From the NCBI GenBank assembly GCA_021799615.1, contig JAJZAC010000010.1, positions 1-44,883 on the forward strand: a DNA stretch of 44,883 bases, read 5' to 3'. This stretch comes from Actinomycetes bacterium (lineage in GTDB: Bacteria; Actinomycetota; Acidimicrobiia; Acidimicrobiales; RAAP-2). Positions 1 through 10,200 of the stretch are shown one piece after another. Every line of letters begins with the position of its first letter. Position 1 is the stretch's first letter. A program made the position numbers and the translations under genes. Under the pieces are notes generated by a model, which saw only the letters and a list, made by a program, of their open reading frames with translations, did not search any database and was not told the origin of the DNA.

Positions 1-107
1 TCCAGACGACCGTCGGTAAGCCGTGTGCGGGAAAACCGCACGCACGGATTGAAAGGGGAATGGGGAACCAGGCTCGCACTGCGAGTACTGCGCCCCTGAC
101 TACCAAT
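1..107 (+). ncRNA. 3' end of a group II intron: domain V (~18-50) and domain VI (~51-100), 3' junction somewhere in ~100-107
   Basis: AAGCCGTGTGCGGGAAAACCGCACGCACGGATT has the domain V form: CCGTG(21-25)/CACGG(43-47) and TGCGG(26-30)/CCGCA(36-40), GAAAA loop, 2-nt CG bulge on the 3' strand, AGC at the 5' base. A domain VI-like hairpin follows (GGGG 62-65/CCCC 93-96, CAG 69-71/CTG 88-90, CTCG 73-76/CGAG 82-85), then TGACTACC with a candidate branch A. The intron body and RT lie left of the window. Confidence 0.72.
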
Positions 108-483
108 GACCGAGCGCACGAAACCCGCCATCACCGTTCCCGACGGCGACCCACCCGCCGACCTGGTGGTCGAGGACCTCGAGGTCGGCGGGGGCGCCGA
201 CGCGTCGTCCGGGTCGAGGGTGCAGGTGCACTACTCGGGGGTCGCCTGGTCCACCGGGCAGGAGTTCGACTCGTCGTGGGACCGGGGCGAACCGTTCGCG
301 TTCCCCCTGGGGGCCGGACACGTGATCCCCGGTTGGGACCGGGGCGTGGCCGGCATGCGTGTCGGTGGCCGGCGCCGGCTGACCATCCCGCCGGGCCTGG
401 CCTACGGCTCCCAGGGTGCCGGCGGTGTCATCGGTCCCGGCGAGACGCTCGTCTTCGTCGTCGACCTGCTGGCAATGGGCTGA
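106..483 (+). CDS. FKBP-type peptidyl-prolyl cis-trans isomerase
   Basis: Motifs VQVHYSGVAWSTGQEFDSSWDRGEPFAFPLGAGHVIPGWDRGVAGMRVGGRRRLTIPPGLAYG...LVFVVDLL. Confidence 0.93.
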   Translation: MTERTKPAITVPDGDPPADLVVEDLEVGGGADASSGSRVQVHYSGVAWSTGQEFDSSWDRGEPFAFPLGAGHVIPGWDRGVAGMRVGGRRRLTIPPGLAYGSQGAGGVIGPGETLVFVVDLLAMG

Positions 484-565
484 CCTGACCGTCTGGCCGC
501 CCGACGCGGCCCCGCCCGACGGGTGACGCAGGCGACGGCCCGTGCGGGTGGAGGGGCCCGGCCCC

Positions 566-1282
566 TCAGCGGAAGAGGTCCTCGCCGGGGGGGCGGACGA
601 TCTCGGTGGCGGCCGAGGACGGGCGGAGCCAGGCGGGATCCACCCCGCGCACGATGGCGGCGGGGATGCCCGACGCCTTGCCCATGACCAGCTCGGCCGC
701 CCCCGCCACCTCGTCGGCGACGCACACCTCGGTGGCCTCGAGCACTCGCCCGTTGGCATCCACCGTCCCCCGCAGGTCGACCACGCCCGCAAGTCCGGCC
801 ACGCCGATGGCGACGTCGGTGACCCCCCTGCGCCATGTCCGGCCGAAGGTATCGGACACGACGATCGCCACCACCGCTCCGGTCCGGTGCCCGATCCCCG
901 CCCGCAGCCGGCGAGCGGAACGGTCGGGATCGACCGGCAGCAGGGCCGCCGTCCCGCCGTCCACGTTGGACAGGTCGATCCCCGCATTGGCACAGACGAA
1001 GCCGTGGGTCGTCTCGGTGATGAGCAGGTCGCCCCGGCGCCGCAGGACCCGGCGGGACTCGCGCTCGATCAGACGTCGCTTGGCGGCGGGATCGTCGTGG
1101 TCCAGGGCCACGATGCGCCCCTCGGCCTTGGAGACCACCTTCTGGGTCACGACCACCACGTCACCGTCGCGCAGGGGGTCTTCGCCGGTCGCCTCGACCA
1201 GGAGCGCGGCCAGGTCGTCGCCGGGCCGGACCTCGCCGAGCCCCGTCACGGGGAGGACGGTGAGCGCCCGGTGCGCCGTCAC
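566..1282 (-). CDS. cofE: Coenzyme F420-0:L-glutamate ligase (CofE domain only, 238 aa)
   Basis: LPVTGLGEVRPGDDL...VVVVTQKVVSKAEGR...ITETTHGFVCANAGIDLSNV...VVSDTFGRTWRRGVTDVAIG; GTG start overlaps the cofD stop (GTGA). Confidence 0.93.
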   Translation of the reverse strand: MTAHRALTVLPVTGLGEVRPGDDLAALLVEATGEDPLRDGDVVVVTQKVVSKAEGRIVALDHDDPAAKRRLIERESRRVLRRRGDLLITETTHGFVCANAGIDLSNVDGGTAALLPVDPDRSARRLRAGIGHRTGAVVAIVVSDTFGRTWRRGVTDVAIGVAGLAGVVDLRGTVDANGRVLEATEVCVADEVAGAAELVMGKASGIPAAIVRGVDPAWLRPSSAATEIVRPPGEDLFR

Positions 1283-2211
1283 GGGCCGTCCAGCGATGCC
1301 AGCACCGCCTCGGAGAGCCGAGCCGCCGCGTCGGGGGTGCGCATGACGGTGGGTGCGACCACGCACCGCAGTCCGGCCGCCTCGACCGAGGGCGCGTCGC
1401 CCGCGTCGGCGGTGTCGATGACCAGGGTCCCCATCCAGTCGGCGTAGCCCCTGGCGACGCCGGCGGAGGTGGCCTCGCCCCCCAGCTCGACCAGCATGCG
1501 GTCGGCGGGACCCTTGAGCGCGGCGCCGCCGACCAGGGGCGAGACGCCCACCACCCGGTCGCGCCGCCGGCGCAGCACGTCGAGCACGCCGGGGACGGCC
1601 AGCAACGGTCCGATGGAGACGACGGGGTTGGAGGGGCAGACGACGATGGTCGCCGCCGCCTCCAGCGCACCCAGCACCCCCTGCCCGGGCGTGGCCGATC
1701 CGGCGCCGTCGAAGCGGATCCCGCTGACCGGCACGGCGTGCCGCAGGCGGACGAAGTAGTCCTGGAAGGGCACGTCGCCGCCGTCGCGCAGCGTGACGAC
1801 GGTGCGGATACGGTCGTCGCTCACGGGCAGGAGCGTCGGTCCGACCCCGAAGGACCGGCACAGCTCGGCCGTCACCTCGCTCAGCGTGGCGCCGGCGGCG
1901 AGGCGGCCGGTGCGGTAACAGTGGGTGGCCAGGTCGCGGTCCCCGAGCCGGAACCAGGTCGGTCCGCCCAGCGCGTCGAGGGCGTCCATGACCGTCCACG
2001 TCTCGTTCGCCAGACCCCAGCCCCGCTCGTCGTCGACCAGACCGGCCAGGGTGTACATGACGGTGTCCAGGTCGGGCGAGACGTGGAGCCCGAAGAGCTC
2101 GGTGTCGTCGCCCGTGTTCACCACCGCGGTGATGGACGGACCCCCGACGACCTGCTCCATGCCGCGCAGGAGGCGCGCCGCACCGACACCACCGCAGAGG
2201 GCCACGACCAT
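1279..2211 (-). CDS. cofD: 2-phospho-L-lactate transferase (CofD/FbiA)
   Basis: [21 protein letters not shown]...[28 protein letters not shown]...[17 protein letters not shown]. Confidence 0.95.
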   Translation of the reverse strand: MVVALCGGVGAARLLRGMEQVVGGPSITAVVNTGDDTELFGLHVSPDLDTVMYTLAGLVDDERGWGLANETWTVMDALDALGGPTWFRLGDRDLATHCYRTGRLAAGATLSEVTAELCRSFGVGPTLLPVSDDRIRTVVTLRDGGDVPFQDYFVRLRHAVPVSGIRFDGAGSATPGQGVLGALEAAATIVVCPSNPVVSIGPLLAVPGVLDVLRRRRDRVVGVSPLVGGAALKGPADRMLVELGGEATSAGVARGYADWMGTLVIDTADAGDAPSVEAAGLRCVVAPTVMRTPDAAARLSEAVLASLDGP

Positions 2212-2223
2212 GCCGGCAGGCTA
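2212..2223 (-). promoter_or_regulatory. Candidate leaderless promoter for cofD (-10 TAGCCT, 6 nt to ATG)
   Basis: Minus strand TAGCCT-GCCGGC-ATG (AGGCTA at 2218-2223). Confidence 0.5.
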
Positions 2224-2248
2224 CCCGGCATGTGCAAGGCTCCTTGCC

Positions 2249-3406
2249 GTGTCGGACCCTCCTGCACCGGTGACGGTCGCCCTCGACGCCACCCCGCTCC
2301 TCGGGTCACCCACCGGGGTCGGCGTCTTCTGTGCCGGTGCCCTGTCGGGGCTGGCCCGCCGCCCCGACGTGGCCGTGGACGCCTTCGCCGTCAGCTGGCG
2401 CCGCCGCCACGGGATCGAGGAGCGCCTGCCGGCCGGGATCGGGGTGGCCGGCCGCCCCATGCCGGCCCGGCCGCTGCACGCCGCCTGGCGCCGGTGGTCC
2501 GCCCCGCCGGTCGAGTGGTTCGTCGGCCGCCACGACGTCGTCCACGGGACCAATTTCGTGGTCCCCCCCACGCGGCGGGCGGGCCGGGTCGTCACCGTCC
2601 ACGACCTCACGGTGGTCCGCTTCCCGGAGCTGTGCGACGCGTCGACGGCGGGGTTCCCCGCGCTGGTCCGTCGGGCCGTCGCCGAGGGGGCGTGGGTCCA
2701 CACGCCGTCGGCGTTCGTGGCCGACGAGGTGGTCGAGGAGCTCGGAGCCGACCCGGTCCGTGTCCGCGCCGTGCCCCATGGCGTCCCCGCCCTGCCATCC
2801 CCGGACCCCACCGGCGTACCCCCGCTCCCCGACGGGACGGGACGCTCGGTGGTGGCCGTGGGGACGATCGAGCCCCGCAAGGACTACCCGACCCTGCTGG
2901 CGGCCTTCGGCCAGCTCGCCGGGGAGCCCGGCCACCGGGACGTGGCCCTGGTCATCGTGGGAGGCGAGGGATGGGGCAGCGAGGCCTTCGCCGGCGCGCT
3001 CGGCGCGCTGGCACCCGAGGTGCGCCACCGGGTGACCGTCACCGGCTATCTGCCCGACGCCGCGCTGGCGGCGGTGCTCGCCGACGCGGCGGTGCTGGCC
3101 TATCCCTCGCGCTACGAGGGGTTCGGGTTCCCGCCGCTCCAGGCGATGGCGGCCGGGGTCCCGGTGGTGGCCACCCGGGCCGGTGCCGTGCCCGAGGTCG
3201 TCGGCGACGGGGCGTCGGTGGTGGAGCCGGGCGACGCCGCCACCCTGGCCGCCGCGCTGGCCGACGTGCTCGCCGGTGGTCCCGGTGTGGAGGCGCAGGT
3301 GCGGCGGGGCCGTGCCCGTGCCGCCGCCTTCACGTGGGACGCGTGCGCCCGAGGCCTGACCCTCCTCTACCGGGACGTCACCGCCGAGGGGCGGGCGGGG
3401 CGGTGA
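2249..3406 (+). CDS. Glycosyltransferase family 4 (GT4 paralogue 1)
   Basis: [20 protein letters not shown]...[10 protein letters not shown]...[16 protein letters not shown]...[41 protein letters not shown] start inferred from alignment of the N-terminus. Confidence 0.88.
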   Translation: MSDPPAPVTVALDATPLLGSPTGVGVFCAGALSGLARRPDVAVDAFAVSWRRRHGIEERLPAGIGVAGRPMPARPLHAAWRRWSAPPVEWFVGRHDVVHGTNFVVPPTRRAGRVVTVHDLTVVRFPELCDASTAGFPALVRRAVAEGAWVHTPSAFVADEVVEELGADPVRVRAVPHGVPALPSPDPTGVPPLPDGTGRSVVAVGTIEPRKDYPTLLAAFGQLAGEPGHRDVALVIVGGEGWGSEAFAGALGALAPEVRHRVTVTGYLPDAALAAVLADAAVLAYPSRYEGFGFPPLQAMAAGVPVVATRAGAVPEVVGDGASVVEPGDAATLAAALADVLAGGPGVEAQVRRGRARAAAFTWDACARGLTLLYRDVTAEGRAGR

Positions 3407-4506
3407 GCGGTCCCTGGCCCTCGGTGGCCCTGGTGGTCGAACAGCTGCGGCGGCGGGCACCGGGAGGGATCGGAACCTACGCGTCGGCGTTGGCCGCAGG
3501 TCTGGCCGCCCTGGCCAGCCGGCCCGACGGGGGGCCGGACGTCCGTCTCGTCGCCAGCCGGTGGTCGGGGCGCGGCCCCGATCCCCTGGCATCGACGGGC
3601 TGGCCGGTCGACGCGTCGGCGCTCCCCGGGCCCCTGCTCACGCGGGCCTGGGACCGGTCACTGCTACGGGGCCCCCGAGGCGTCGACGTCGTCCATGCCA
3701 CGTCGCTGCTGACGCCGCCGGGCGGTCGCCTGCCGCTGGTCGTGACCGTCCACGACCTGCTGTGGCGGTCCCATGCCGAGACGTTCCCGCCCCGGGGGCG
3801 GGCATGGCACGAGGCCGCGCTGGGTCGGGCCCTGCGGCGGGCGGCGGCGTTCGTGGTGCCGTCCCGGCCGGTCGCCGACGAGCTGGTCGCCGCCGGCGCC
3901 GATCCGGCCGCGGTGACCGTCATCGCCCACGGCAGCGACCACCTCCCGGCCGCCGACCCGGCCGTCGAGCGACGCCTCCGGGCGCGCCTGGGACTGGCGG
4001 GGCCGTTCCTGCTGAGTGTGGGGACCCGGGAGCCCCGCAAGAACCTGGCCCGTGTGGTCGCCGCCTACCACCGGGCCCGACCCGACCTTCCGGGTCCGTG
4101 GCCCCTGGTGGTCGCCGGCCCCCACGGGTGGGGCGCCGCCGAGGTCGACGGTGCGGGGGTGATGGTGGCCGGGCGGCTCTCCGGCGACGAGCTGGCTGCC
4201 GCCTACGGCGCCTGCCGGCTCCTGTGCTACGTGCCGCTGGAGGAGGGGTTCGGCCTGCCGCCGCTGGAGGCGATGGCGGCCGGCGCCCCCGTGGTGGCGA
4301 GCCCCCTGCCGTCGACCGGCGACGCCGCGTTCGAGGTGGACCCGACCGACGTGGACGACATCGCCCGCGGCATCGTCGCCGTGGCCGTCGACGGTCCGGT
4401 GCGCCGTGAGCTCGTCCGGGTCGGGTCCGCCCGCGCCGCTCGCCACCGCTGGGTCGACGCCGCCGCCGCCCACGCCGACGTCTACGCATCGGTGGGGATC
4501 CGGTGA
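3403..4506 (+). CDS. Glycosyltransferase family 4 (GT4 paralogue 2)
   Basis: [15 protein letters not shown]...[25 protein letters not shown]...[16 protein letters not shown]...[27 protein letters not shown] overlap with the upstream gene. Confidence 0.88.
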   Translation: MSGPWPSVALVVEQLRRRAPGGIGTYASALAAGLAALASRPDGGPDVRLVASRWSGRGPDPLASTGWPVDASALPGPLLTRAWDRSLLRGPRGVDVVHATSLLTPPGGRLPLVVTVHDLLWRSHAETFPPRGRAWHEAALGRALRRAAAFVVPSRPVADELVAAGADPAAVTVIAHGSDHLPAADPAVERRLRARLGLAGPFLLSVGTREPRKNLARVVAAYHRARPDLPGPWPLVVAGPHGWGAAEVDGAGVMVAGRLSGDELAAAYGACRLLCYVPLEEGFGLPPLEAMAAGAPVVASPLPSTGDAAFEVDPTDVDDIARGIVAVAVDGPVRRELVRVGSARAARHRWVDAAAAHADVYASVGIR

Positions 4507-5660
4507 CCGGTGCCGACCGGGCCGTCCGGGTGTCCCTCGACGTCACCGCGGTGCCGGTGCGGCCGGTGGGAGCGGGTCACTACACCCTGGAGCTGGCCAC
4601 CGCCCTCGGCCGCCGGGACGACCTGGACCTGCGACTGCTCGCCCGCCGCGACGACGGCCGCCGCTGGGCCGACCGGGTGCCGGGCGTCGAGGTGGTGCCG
4701 GTGGCGCCGGTGGCCCGCCCGGTACGTCTGGCCTGGGAGCAGGGGGCGTTGCCCCGGCTCCTACGCCGCCTCGGCGTCGGCGTCCACCACGGGCCTCACT
4801 ACACCATGCCGGAACGGTCGGCCGTGCCCATGGTGGTGACCGTGCACGACCTGAGCTTCTTCGTGGAGCCGGCATGGCACGAGCGCTCCAAGGTGCTCCT
4901 CTTCCGCCGGGCCATCACCACCGCTGCCCGCCGGGCCGCCGTGGTGGTCTGCCCCAGCCATACGACGGCGGCCGAGCTGGCCCGGTGGTGCCGCGTCGAG
5001 GCCGAGGTCGTGGTGGCCCACCACGGGGTGGCCACCGACCGGTTCGTCCCCGACGAGGAGTCGCCGGGATCCGATCGTGACGTGCTGGAACGCCTGATGC
5101 CCGGGCTGGCATCGCGTCCCTTCCTGTGCTTCGTGGGGACCCTGGAGCCCCGCAAGGCCGTCCCCGAGCTGGTGGCGGCGTTCGACCGGATCGCCGGGGC
5201 GCACCCGGAGGCCCTCCTGGTACTGGCCGGCGGCGACGGGTGGGGGACGGCAGCCGTCGAGGCGGCAGTGGCCAGGGCCCGGCACGGCGACCGGGTGGTG
5301 CGGACCGGGTACGTCGACGACGTGGCCGTGCCCGCCCTCCTGCGCGGCGCCGTGGCCGTCACCTACCCGGCCCGCTACGAGGGGTTCGGGCTCCCGGCCC
5401 TCGAGGCCCTGGCCTGCGGCGCCCGGCTGGTGACGACCTCGGGGACGGTCATGGAGGAGGTGGCGGGGGACGCGGCCCGTCTGGTGCCGCCCGGTGACGT
5501 GCGGGCGTTGGCCGACGCCCTCGATGCCGAGCTCCGAGGCGGCGATCCCGACCGGGAGGCGGCCCGGGAGCGGGGCCTCGGCCTGGCCCGCGCCCACACG
5601 TGGGACGCCAGCGCCGCTCGCCACGTCCACGCGTACCGCCTGGCCGCCGCCCGGACCTGA
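4503..5660 (+). CDS. Glycosyltransferase family 4 (GT4 paralogue 3)
   Basis: VGAGHYTLELATALGRR...HHGPHYTMPERSAVPMVVTVHDLSFF...GTLEPRKAVPELVAAF...YPARYEGFGLPALEALACGARLVTT; GTGA overlap. Confidence 0.9.
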   Translation: MTGADRAVRVSLDVTAVPVRPVGAGHYTLELATALGRRDDLDLRLLARRDDGRRWADRVPGVEVVPVAPVARPVRLAWEQGALPRLLRRLGVGVHHGPHYTMPERSAVPMVVTVHDLSFFVEPAWHERSKVLLFRRAITTAARRAAVVVCPSHTTAAELARWCRVEAEVVVAHHGVATDRFVPDEESPGSDRDVLERLMPGLASRPFLCFVGTLEPRKAVPELVAAFDRIAGAHPEALLVLAGGDGWGTAAVEAAVARARHGDRVVRTGYVDDVAVPALLRGAVAVTYPARYEGFGLPALEALACGARLVTTSGTVMEEVAGDAARLVPPGDVRALADALDAELRGGDPDREAARERGLGLARAHTWDASAARHVHAYRLAAART

Positions 5661-5693
5661 AGGGGTCCGGCGGAGCCGGTAGGGTTCGGGCCC

Positions 5694-6602
5694 ATGCGCG
5701 CCCTCATCACCGGTGGTCGAGGTTTCGTCGGCACGTGGCTGGCCGAGCACCTCCGGTCGTGCGGGGACGAGGTCGTAGCCGTCGACGCCGAGGTGGACGT
5801 CACCGATCCAGCCGCCGTGTCCGACGCCGTCGACGCGGCCCGTCCCGACGCCGTCTACCACCTGGCCGCCCTGGCCCACGTGGGCGACTCGTGGCGGGAC
5901 CCGCTCCGGGTCCTGGAGGTGAACGTGCTCGGCACGGCCGCCGTCCTGGCCGCGGCGCGCCGCTACAGCGAGGCGACCCGCGTCCTCGTGACCAGTTCGG
6001 CCGAGGTCTACGGCCCGGTACCCGACGAAGCGGCGCTGCCCCTGGCGGAAGGTCGCGAGCCGGCCCCGCTGACCCCCTACGCGGCGAGCAAGCTGGCGGC
6101 CGAGGCGGTGGCCGGCCAGGCGGTCCGCGGCCACGGGCAGCCGGTGATCGTGGTCCGCCCCTTCAACCACGTGGGACCGGGCCAGTCGCCCAATTTCGCC
6201 GTACCGGCCCTGGCCCGGCGCATCGTCGAGGCGAAGCGGGCCGGTGCCCCGTCGATCCCGGTGGGGAACCTGGCGGCCCGCCGGGACCTCACCGACGTGC
6301 GTGACGTGGTGCGCGCCTACCGCCTACTCGTCGAGCAGGGGACCCCCGGGCGTGTCTACAACGTGTGCTCGGGGCGGGACGTCGCCATCGAGGACGTGGC
6401 CCGCCGGCTGGCGAACCTGGCCGGTGCCTCGGTGGCGTTCGTCCCCGATCCCGAGCTGTTCCGGCCGGTCGAGGTACCCGTGCTCCGCGGCGATCCGGGC
6501 CGGATCCGGGCCGACACGGGGTGGTCCCCCCGGATCCCGCTGGAGACCACGCTGGCCGACGTGCTGGACGAGTGGGAGCGGGCGGCGGCGACTCCCGCGT
6601 GA
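5694..6602 (+). CDS. NAD(P)-dependent sugar epimerase/dehydratase (GDP-mannose 4,6-dehydratase / RMD-like SDR)
   Basis: MRALITGGRGFVGTWLAEHL...VYHLAALAHVGDSW...VTSSAEVYG...TPYAASKLAAE...RPFNHVGPGQ...RDLTDVRDVVRAY. Confidence 0.9.
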   Translation: MRALITGGRGFVGTWLAEHLRSCGDEVVAVDAEVDVTDPAAVSDAVDAARPDAVYHLAALAHVGDSWRDPLRVLEVNVLGTAAVLAAARRYSEATRVLVTSSAEVYGPVPDEAALPLAEGREPAPLTPYAASKLAAEAVAGQAVRGHGQPVIVVRPFNHVGPGQSPNFAVPALARRIVEAKRAGAPSIPVGNLAARRDLTDVRDVVRAYRLLVEQGTPGRVYNVCSGRDVAIEDVARRLANLAGASVAFVPDPELFRPVEVPVLRGDPGRIRADTGWSPRIPLETTLADVLDEWERAAATPA

Positions 6603-6617
6603 GCGCACCGGGGACGC

Positions 6618-6649
6618 GGACGACGGCCCGTCGGAACGGGCCGTCGTCC
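6618..6649. terminator. Perfect 13-bp hairpin between convergent genes, likely bidirectional terminator (no T tract)
   Basis: GGACGACGGCCCG-TCGGAA-CGGGCCGTCGTCC. Confidence 0.6.
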
Positions 6650-6760
6650 AGGGGACCGGAGGGGGGGACACCGGTCCGTTGCGGCCGCCACGCCCGGGGG
6701 GTGGGCGCGGGCCGTTGCGTGAGCCGGCCGGGGGGGTGGACCGGCTCGCGATCAGGTCGT

Positions 6761-7141
6761 TCAGGCAGCTGCCGACAGGATGGCGCTGCGGATCTGCTGC
6801 CGCACCTCGGTGGCCTGGCTGCGCACCTGACGGGCGACCTCGCGGGCCTGTGCGGGCAACCGGTCCTCGAAGGGCAGGAGGGCGGCCTCGACGCGTGCGA
6901 ACGCATCCTCCACCCGGGCGTCCACGGCGTGGACGGCGCCGGACAGGTCGGTGCGCACGGTGGCCAGGCGCTGCTCGGCGGTCACCCGGGGATCGCCCAG
7001 GCGCTTGACCAGCTCGTGCCGGCGGACCTGGGCCTTCTGGTAGCCGATCACGCCGATGCCGATCGCCACGTACGTAGCGTCCTTGGCGATGCCGGCGACA
7101 TCTCGTGCCACCTTGGTGAGGTCGGTGTTCAGTTCGGGCAT
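6761..7141 (-). CDS. Small (126 aa) predicted helical/coiled-coil protein of unknown function
   Basis: MPELNTDLTKVARDVAGIAKDATYVAIGIGVIGYQKAQVRRHELVKRLGDPR...; SD GAGGAG upstream of ATG; short hydrophobic segment then charged helices. Confidence 0.8.
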   Translation of the reverse strand: MPELNTDLTKVARDVAGIAKDATYVAIGIGVIGYQKAQVRRHELVKRLGDPRVTAEQRLATVRTDLSGAVHAVDARVEDAFARVEAALLPFEDRLPAQAREVARQVRSQATEVRQQIRSAILSAAA

Positions 7142-7187
7142 AGGGACTCCTCGTGTCGGGGGCCTGTGGTGCTCCCACCGGCTTGTG

Positions 7188-7222
7188 ATGCAAGTGTATA
7201 CGAGAACATAAACAGTTGCAAG
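7188..7222 (-). promoter_or_regulatory. Candidate promoter of the 6761-7141 gene (-10 TATACA, -35 TTGCAA/CTTGCA)
   Basis: AT-rich island; minus strand CTTGCAACTGTTTATGTTCTCGTATACA; 15-16 bp spacer. Confidence 0.5.
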
Positions 7223-7296
7223 CACTTGATCGCCCACCCGCCCGCCGCCCGACCCGCCGCGCTGGTGAGCCCGGTGCCGGTAGCCTCGCGGGCCTG

Positions 7297-10200
7297 ATGG
7301 ACGCGTTGGTGCCACCGGTCGTCGCCGTCGTGGTGGCGCACGAGCCAGGGGAATGGTTCGAGGAGACCCTGGCCTCGCTCGGTTCCCAGGACTATCCCGA
7401 GCTCTCGGTCCTCGTCCTCGACGTCGGGGGCGGCGAGGAGCTGACCTCCCGGGTGGCGGCGGTCCTCCCCGACGCCTTCGTCCGCCACCTCGACGGCGAC
7501 GCCGGCTTCGGCCCGTCGGCCAACCTGGTGGGCGAGATGGTGGAGGGCGCGGCCTACTACCTCTTCTGCCACGACGACGTGGCGCTCGACGCCGACGCCG
7601 TCCACGTCATGGTGGAGGAGGCGTTCCGGTCCAACGCCGGTATCGTCTCGCCGAAGATCGTCGAGTGGGACGACCCGACGATGCTGCTGCACGTCGGGAT
7701 GTCGGCCGACAAGACGGGATCGGTGGTCGACCGCGTCGAGGCCGGCGAGGTCGACCACGGCCAGTACGACGCCGTGCGCGACGTCCTCGTCGCCCCCGGT
7801 GGCTGCACGCTCGTGCGGGCCGACCTGTTCGCCGAGCTGGGCGGGTTCGCGGCGGAGATCCCGGCCATGGGCGAGGATCTGGACCTGTCGTGGCGGGCCC
7901 AGGTGGCGGGCGCGCGAGTGGTGGTGGCGCCCGATGCCCGGGTCCGCCACCGTCAGGGCATGGCCGCCAGCACCCGGCGCCCGCCCACGGCGGTCGCCGA
8001 CCCGACGACGGCGGCGCGGCGGCCGCCCTCCATCCAGGAACTGCAGCGCCGCCACGAGCTGTTCGTGGTGCTGTCGTGCTACAGCCGCCTCCACCTGGTG
8101 CGGGTGGTGCCCCAGGCGCTGCTCCTGGCGGCGGGCGAAGTGGTGGTGGCGGAGCTGAGCGGCGACCGTGAGCGGGCGCGGTCCGTCGTCCGGGCCTGGA
8201 CGTGGAACCTCCGCCATGTCGGCCTGGTCCGCCGCCGCCGGGCAGTGATCGGCGCCACGCGCCAGGTGCCCGATCGCGAGATCCGGGCCCTCATGGTGCG
8301 GGGCAGCGCCCGTCTGTCGGTGTTCGGCCGCAGGCTGGCCGAGGACGGCGAGCCCCGGCCCGTCGTCGCGCCGCCGGCCGCCGCCGGGGCCGGGGCCGGG
8401 GCCGTCCCACCCGTGGCCGGCGGGGCGCCGGGCCGTCGTCAGGTGCTGGCGTGGGCACTCGCCGTCGTCGTCCTCGTGGTCGGCAGCCGGGGGATCCTGA
8501 CCGGCACCATCCCGGCGGTGGGCCAGTTCGCCCCCTACCCGTCGCTCGGCGCCACCTTCGGCCAGTTCGCGTCGGGCTGGCATCCCACCGGCCTGGGGAC
8601 CACCGTCGCCGCCCCGCCCTCGTTGGCTCTGACCGGCGTCCTCGGTACCGTGCTCGTCGGGGCGATGGGGCTGGCGGCGAAGGTGCTGGTGCTGGCGCCG
8701 ATCCCCCTCGGGGCGTGGGGGATGGTGCGCCTGGCCCGCCCCCTCCGCTCGACCTGGGCGGGCACCGTCGCCGGCATCGCCTACCTGGCTATGCCCCTGG
8801 CGTGGAACGACCTGGCGCTCGGCCGCTTCGACGGCGTCGTCGCCTTCGGGGCCGCACCGTGGTTGCTCGGCATCGTGCAGGGTGCCGTCGCCGGCGGAGG
8901 TGGCCGGCGCCAGGACCTGCGCACCCTGCTGGCCCTCGGCGTGCTCGAAGCCGTCGCCGTGGCCTACGCGCCCGGCACCGCCGTGATGGTGGTGGGACTG
9001 GGGGTGGCGGTGTCGGTGGGCGCCCTCGTTACCGGTGCCTGGCGGTCCGCCTGGCGGCCGGTGGTGGCGGTGGTGGCGGCGACGGCGTCGGCGGCCGTCC
9101 TCTGTCTGCCATGGGTCGTCGGGGTGGTGGCCACCGGTCGTGGCGCCTGGGACGCGCTGGGCCTGGCCGGTGCGCCGTCGTCCGCCCCGTCGTGGGGCAC
9201 GCTGCTCCGGTTCGCCCCGGGTCCCATCGGGGGTTCGGCACTGGCCTGGGGGTTCGCCGCCGCCGGCATCCTGGGCCTCCTGGTCGGGCGGGACGAGCGC
9301 TACCGGACGGCGGTGCGGGCCTGGGTGGTCGTCCTGGCCGCATGGGCGTTCACGTGGGTGACCGTCCGGGGCTGGAGCGGCCGCCTGGCCGTCGATCCCC
9401 TGGTGCTCCTGGCGCCGGCCGCCGCCGGGCTGGCCCTGGCCATCGGGTGCGGGATCGCCGCCTTCGAGGAGGACCTGCGGGCCCGGGTGTTCGGCTGGCG
9501 CCAGCTCGCCACCGCCGTGACGGTGGCGGCCGCAGCGGCCGGCGCCCTGCCGGTGGTGGCCTCGGCCCTGCCCGGACGGTGGGACCTCCCCCAGACCGAC
9601 ACCGCCTCGGCCGTCTCGTGGATGCGTCCCCGCCACCCCGGCCCCGCGGCGTTCCGGGTGCTGTGGCTCGGGGCCCCGGCCGCCCTCGACCAGGCGGGAT
9701 GGCCCATCGTGCCGGGGCTCGCCTTCGCCACGTCGGTGGGCGGGGCGCCCGACGCCACCTGGGGATGGTCGCCGGGCGGGCCCGGCCCGGCCGGGTCCCT
9801 CGGTGACGACGTCCGGGCGGCCGAGGCCGGTCGCACCGACCAGTTGGGGGCCCTGCTGGCCGGTGCCGGGGTGCGCTACGTGGCGGTGGTCACGTCGGTG
9901 GCCCCCGAGGTGCCGGGGATCCAGTCGCCGCAGGTCGAACCGGTGCCGGCAGACCTGGTGCCCGCGCTGGACCGGCAGGTGGACCTCCGGTCCGCCTACA
10001 CGCAGACGGGCATCACCGTCTACGAGGACACGGCCTGGGTGCCGATCCGGGCCGCGGTGCCCGGCAGGGAGCGGCCGGTGGTGGCGGCACCGGCCGGCCA
10101 GGCCGTCCCCCTCGCCCACGTGCCGGGGACCCCTGCCGTCACCGGCGCCGTCCCGGTCCTGCCCGGGTCGGCGACGGCACGCACCTACGCGGGCACCGTT

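Noticed and set aside
60-488. 142-aa ORF overlapping the FKBP gene
   Set aside because: Arg-rich alternative frame of FKBP beginning inside intron domain VI; no domain signal.
1738-4506. Full-length extents of over-long plus ORFs (1738-4506, 9803-14290, 14907-17783, 35288-38482)
   Set aside because: Only the C-terminal part is a gene or none is; upstream portions are read-through of other genes' shadow frames. Starts were trimmed using homologous N-termini, GTGA overlaps, SDs and promoter spacing.
8386-8401. GGGGCC x3 run as a possible G-quadruplex or hexanucleotide repeat
   Set aside because: Only three GGGG tracts, inside a coding Ala/Gly linker (AGAGAGA) in a GC-rich genome; not convincing as a regulatory structure.
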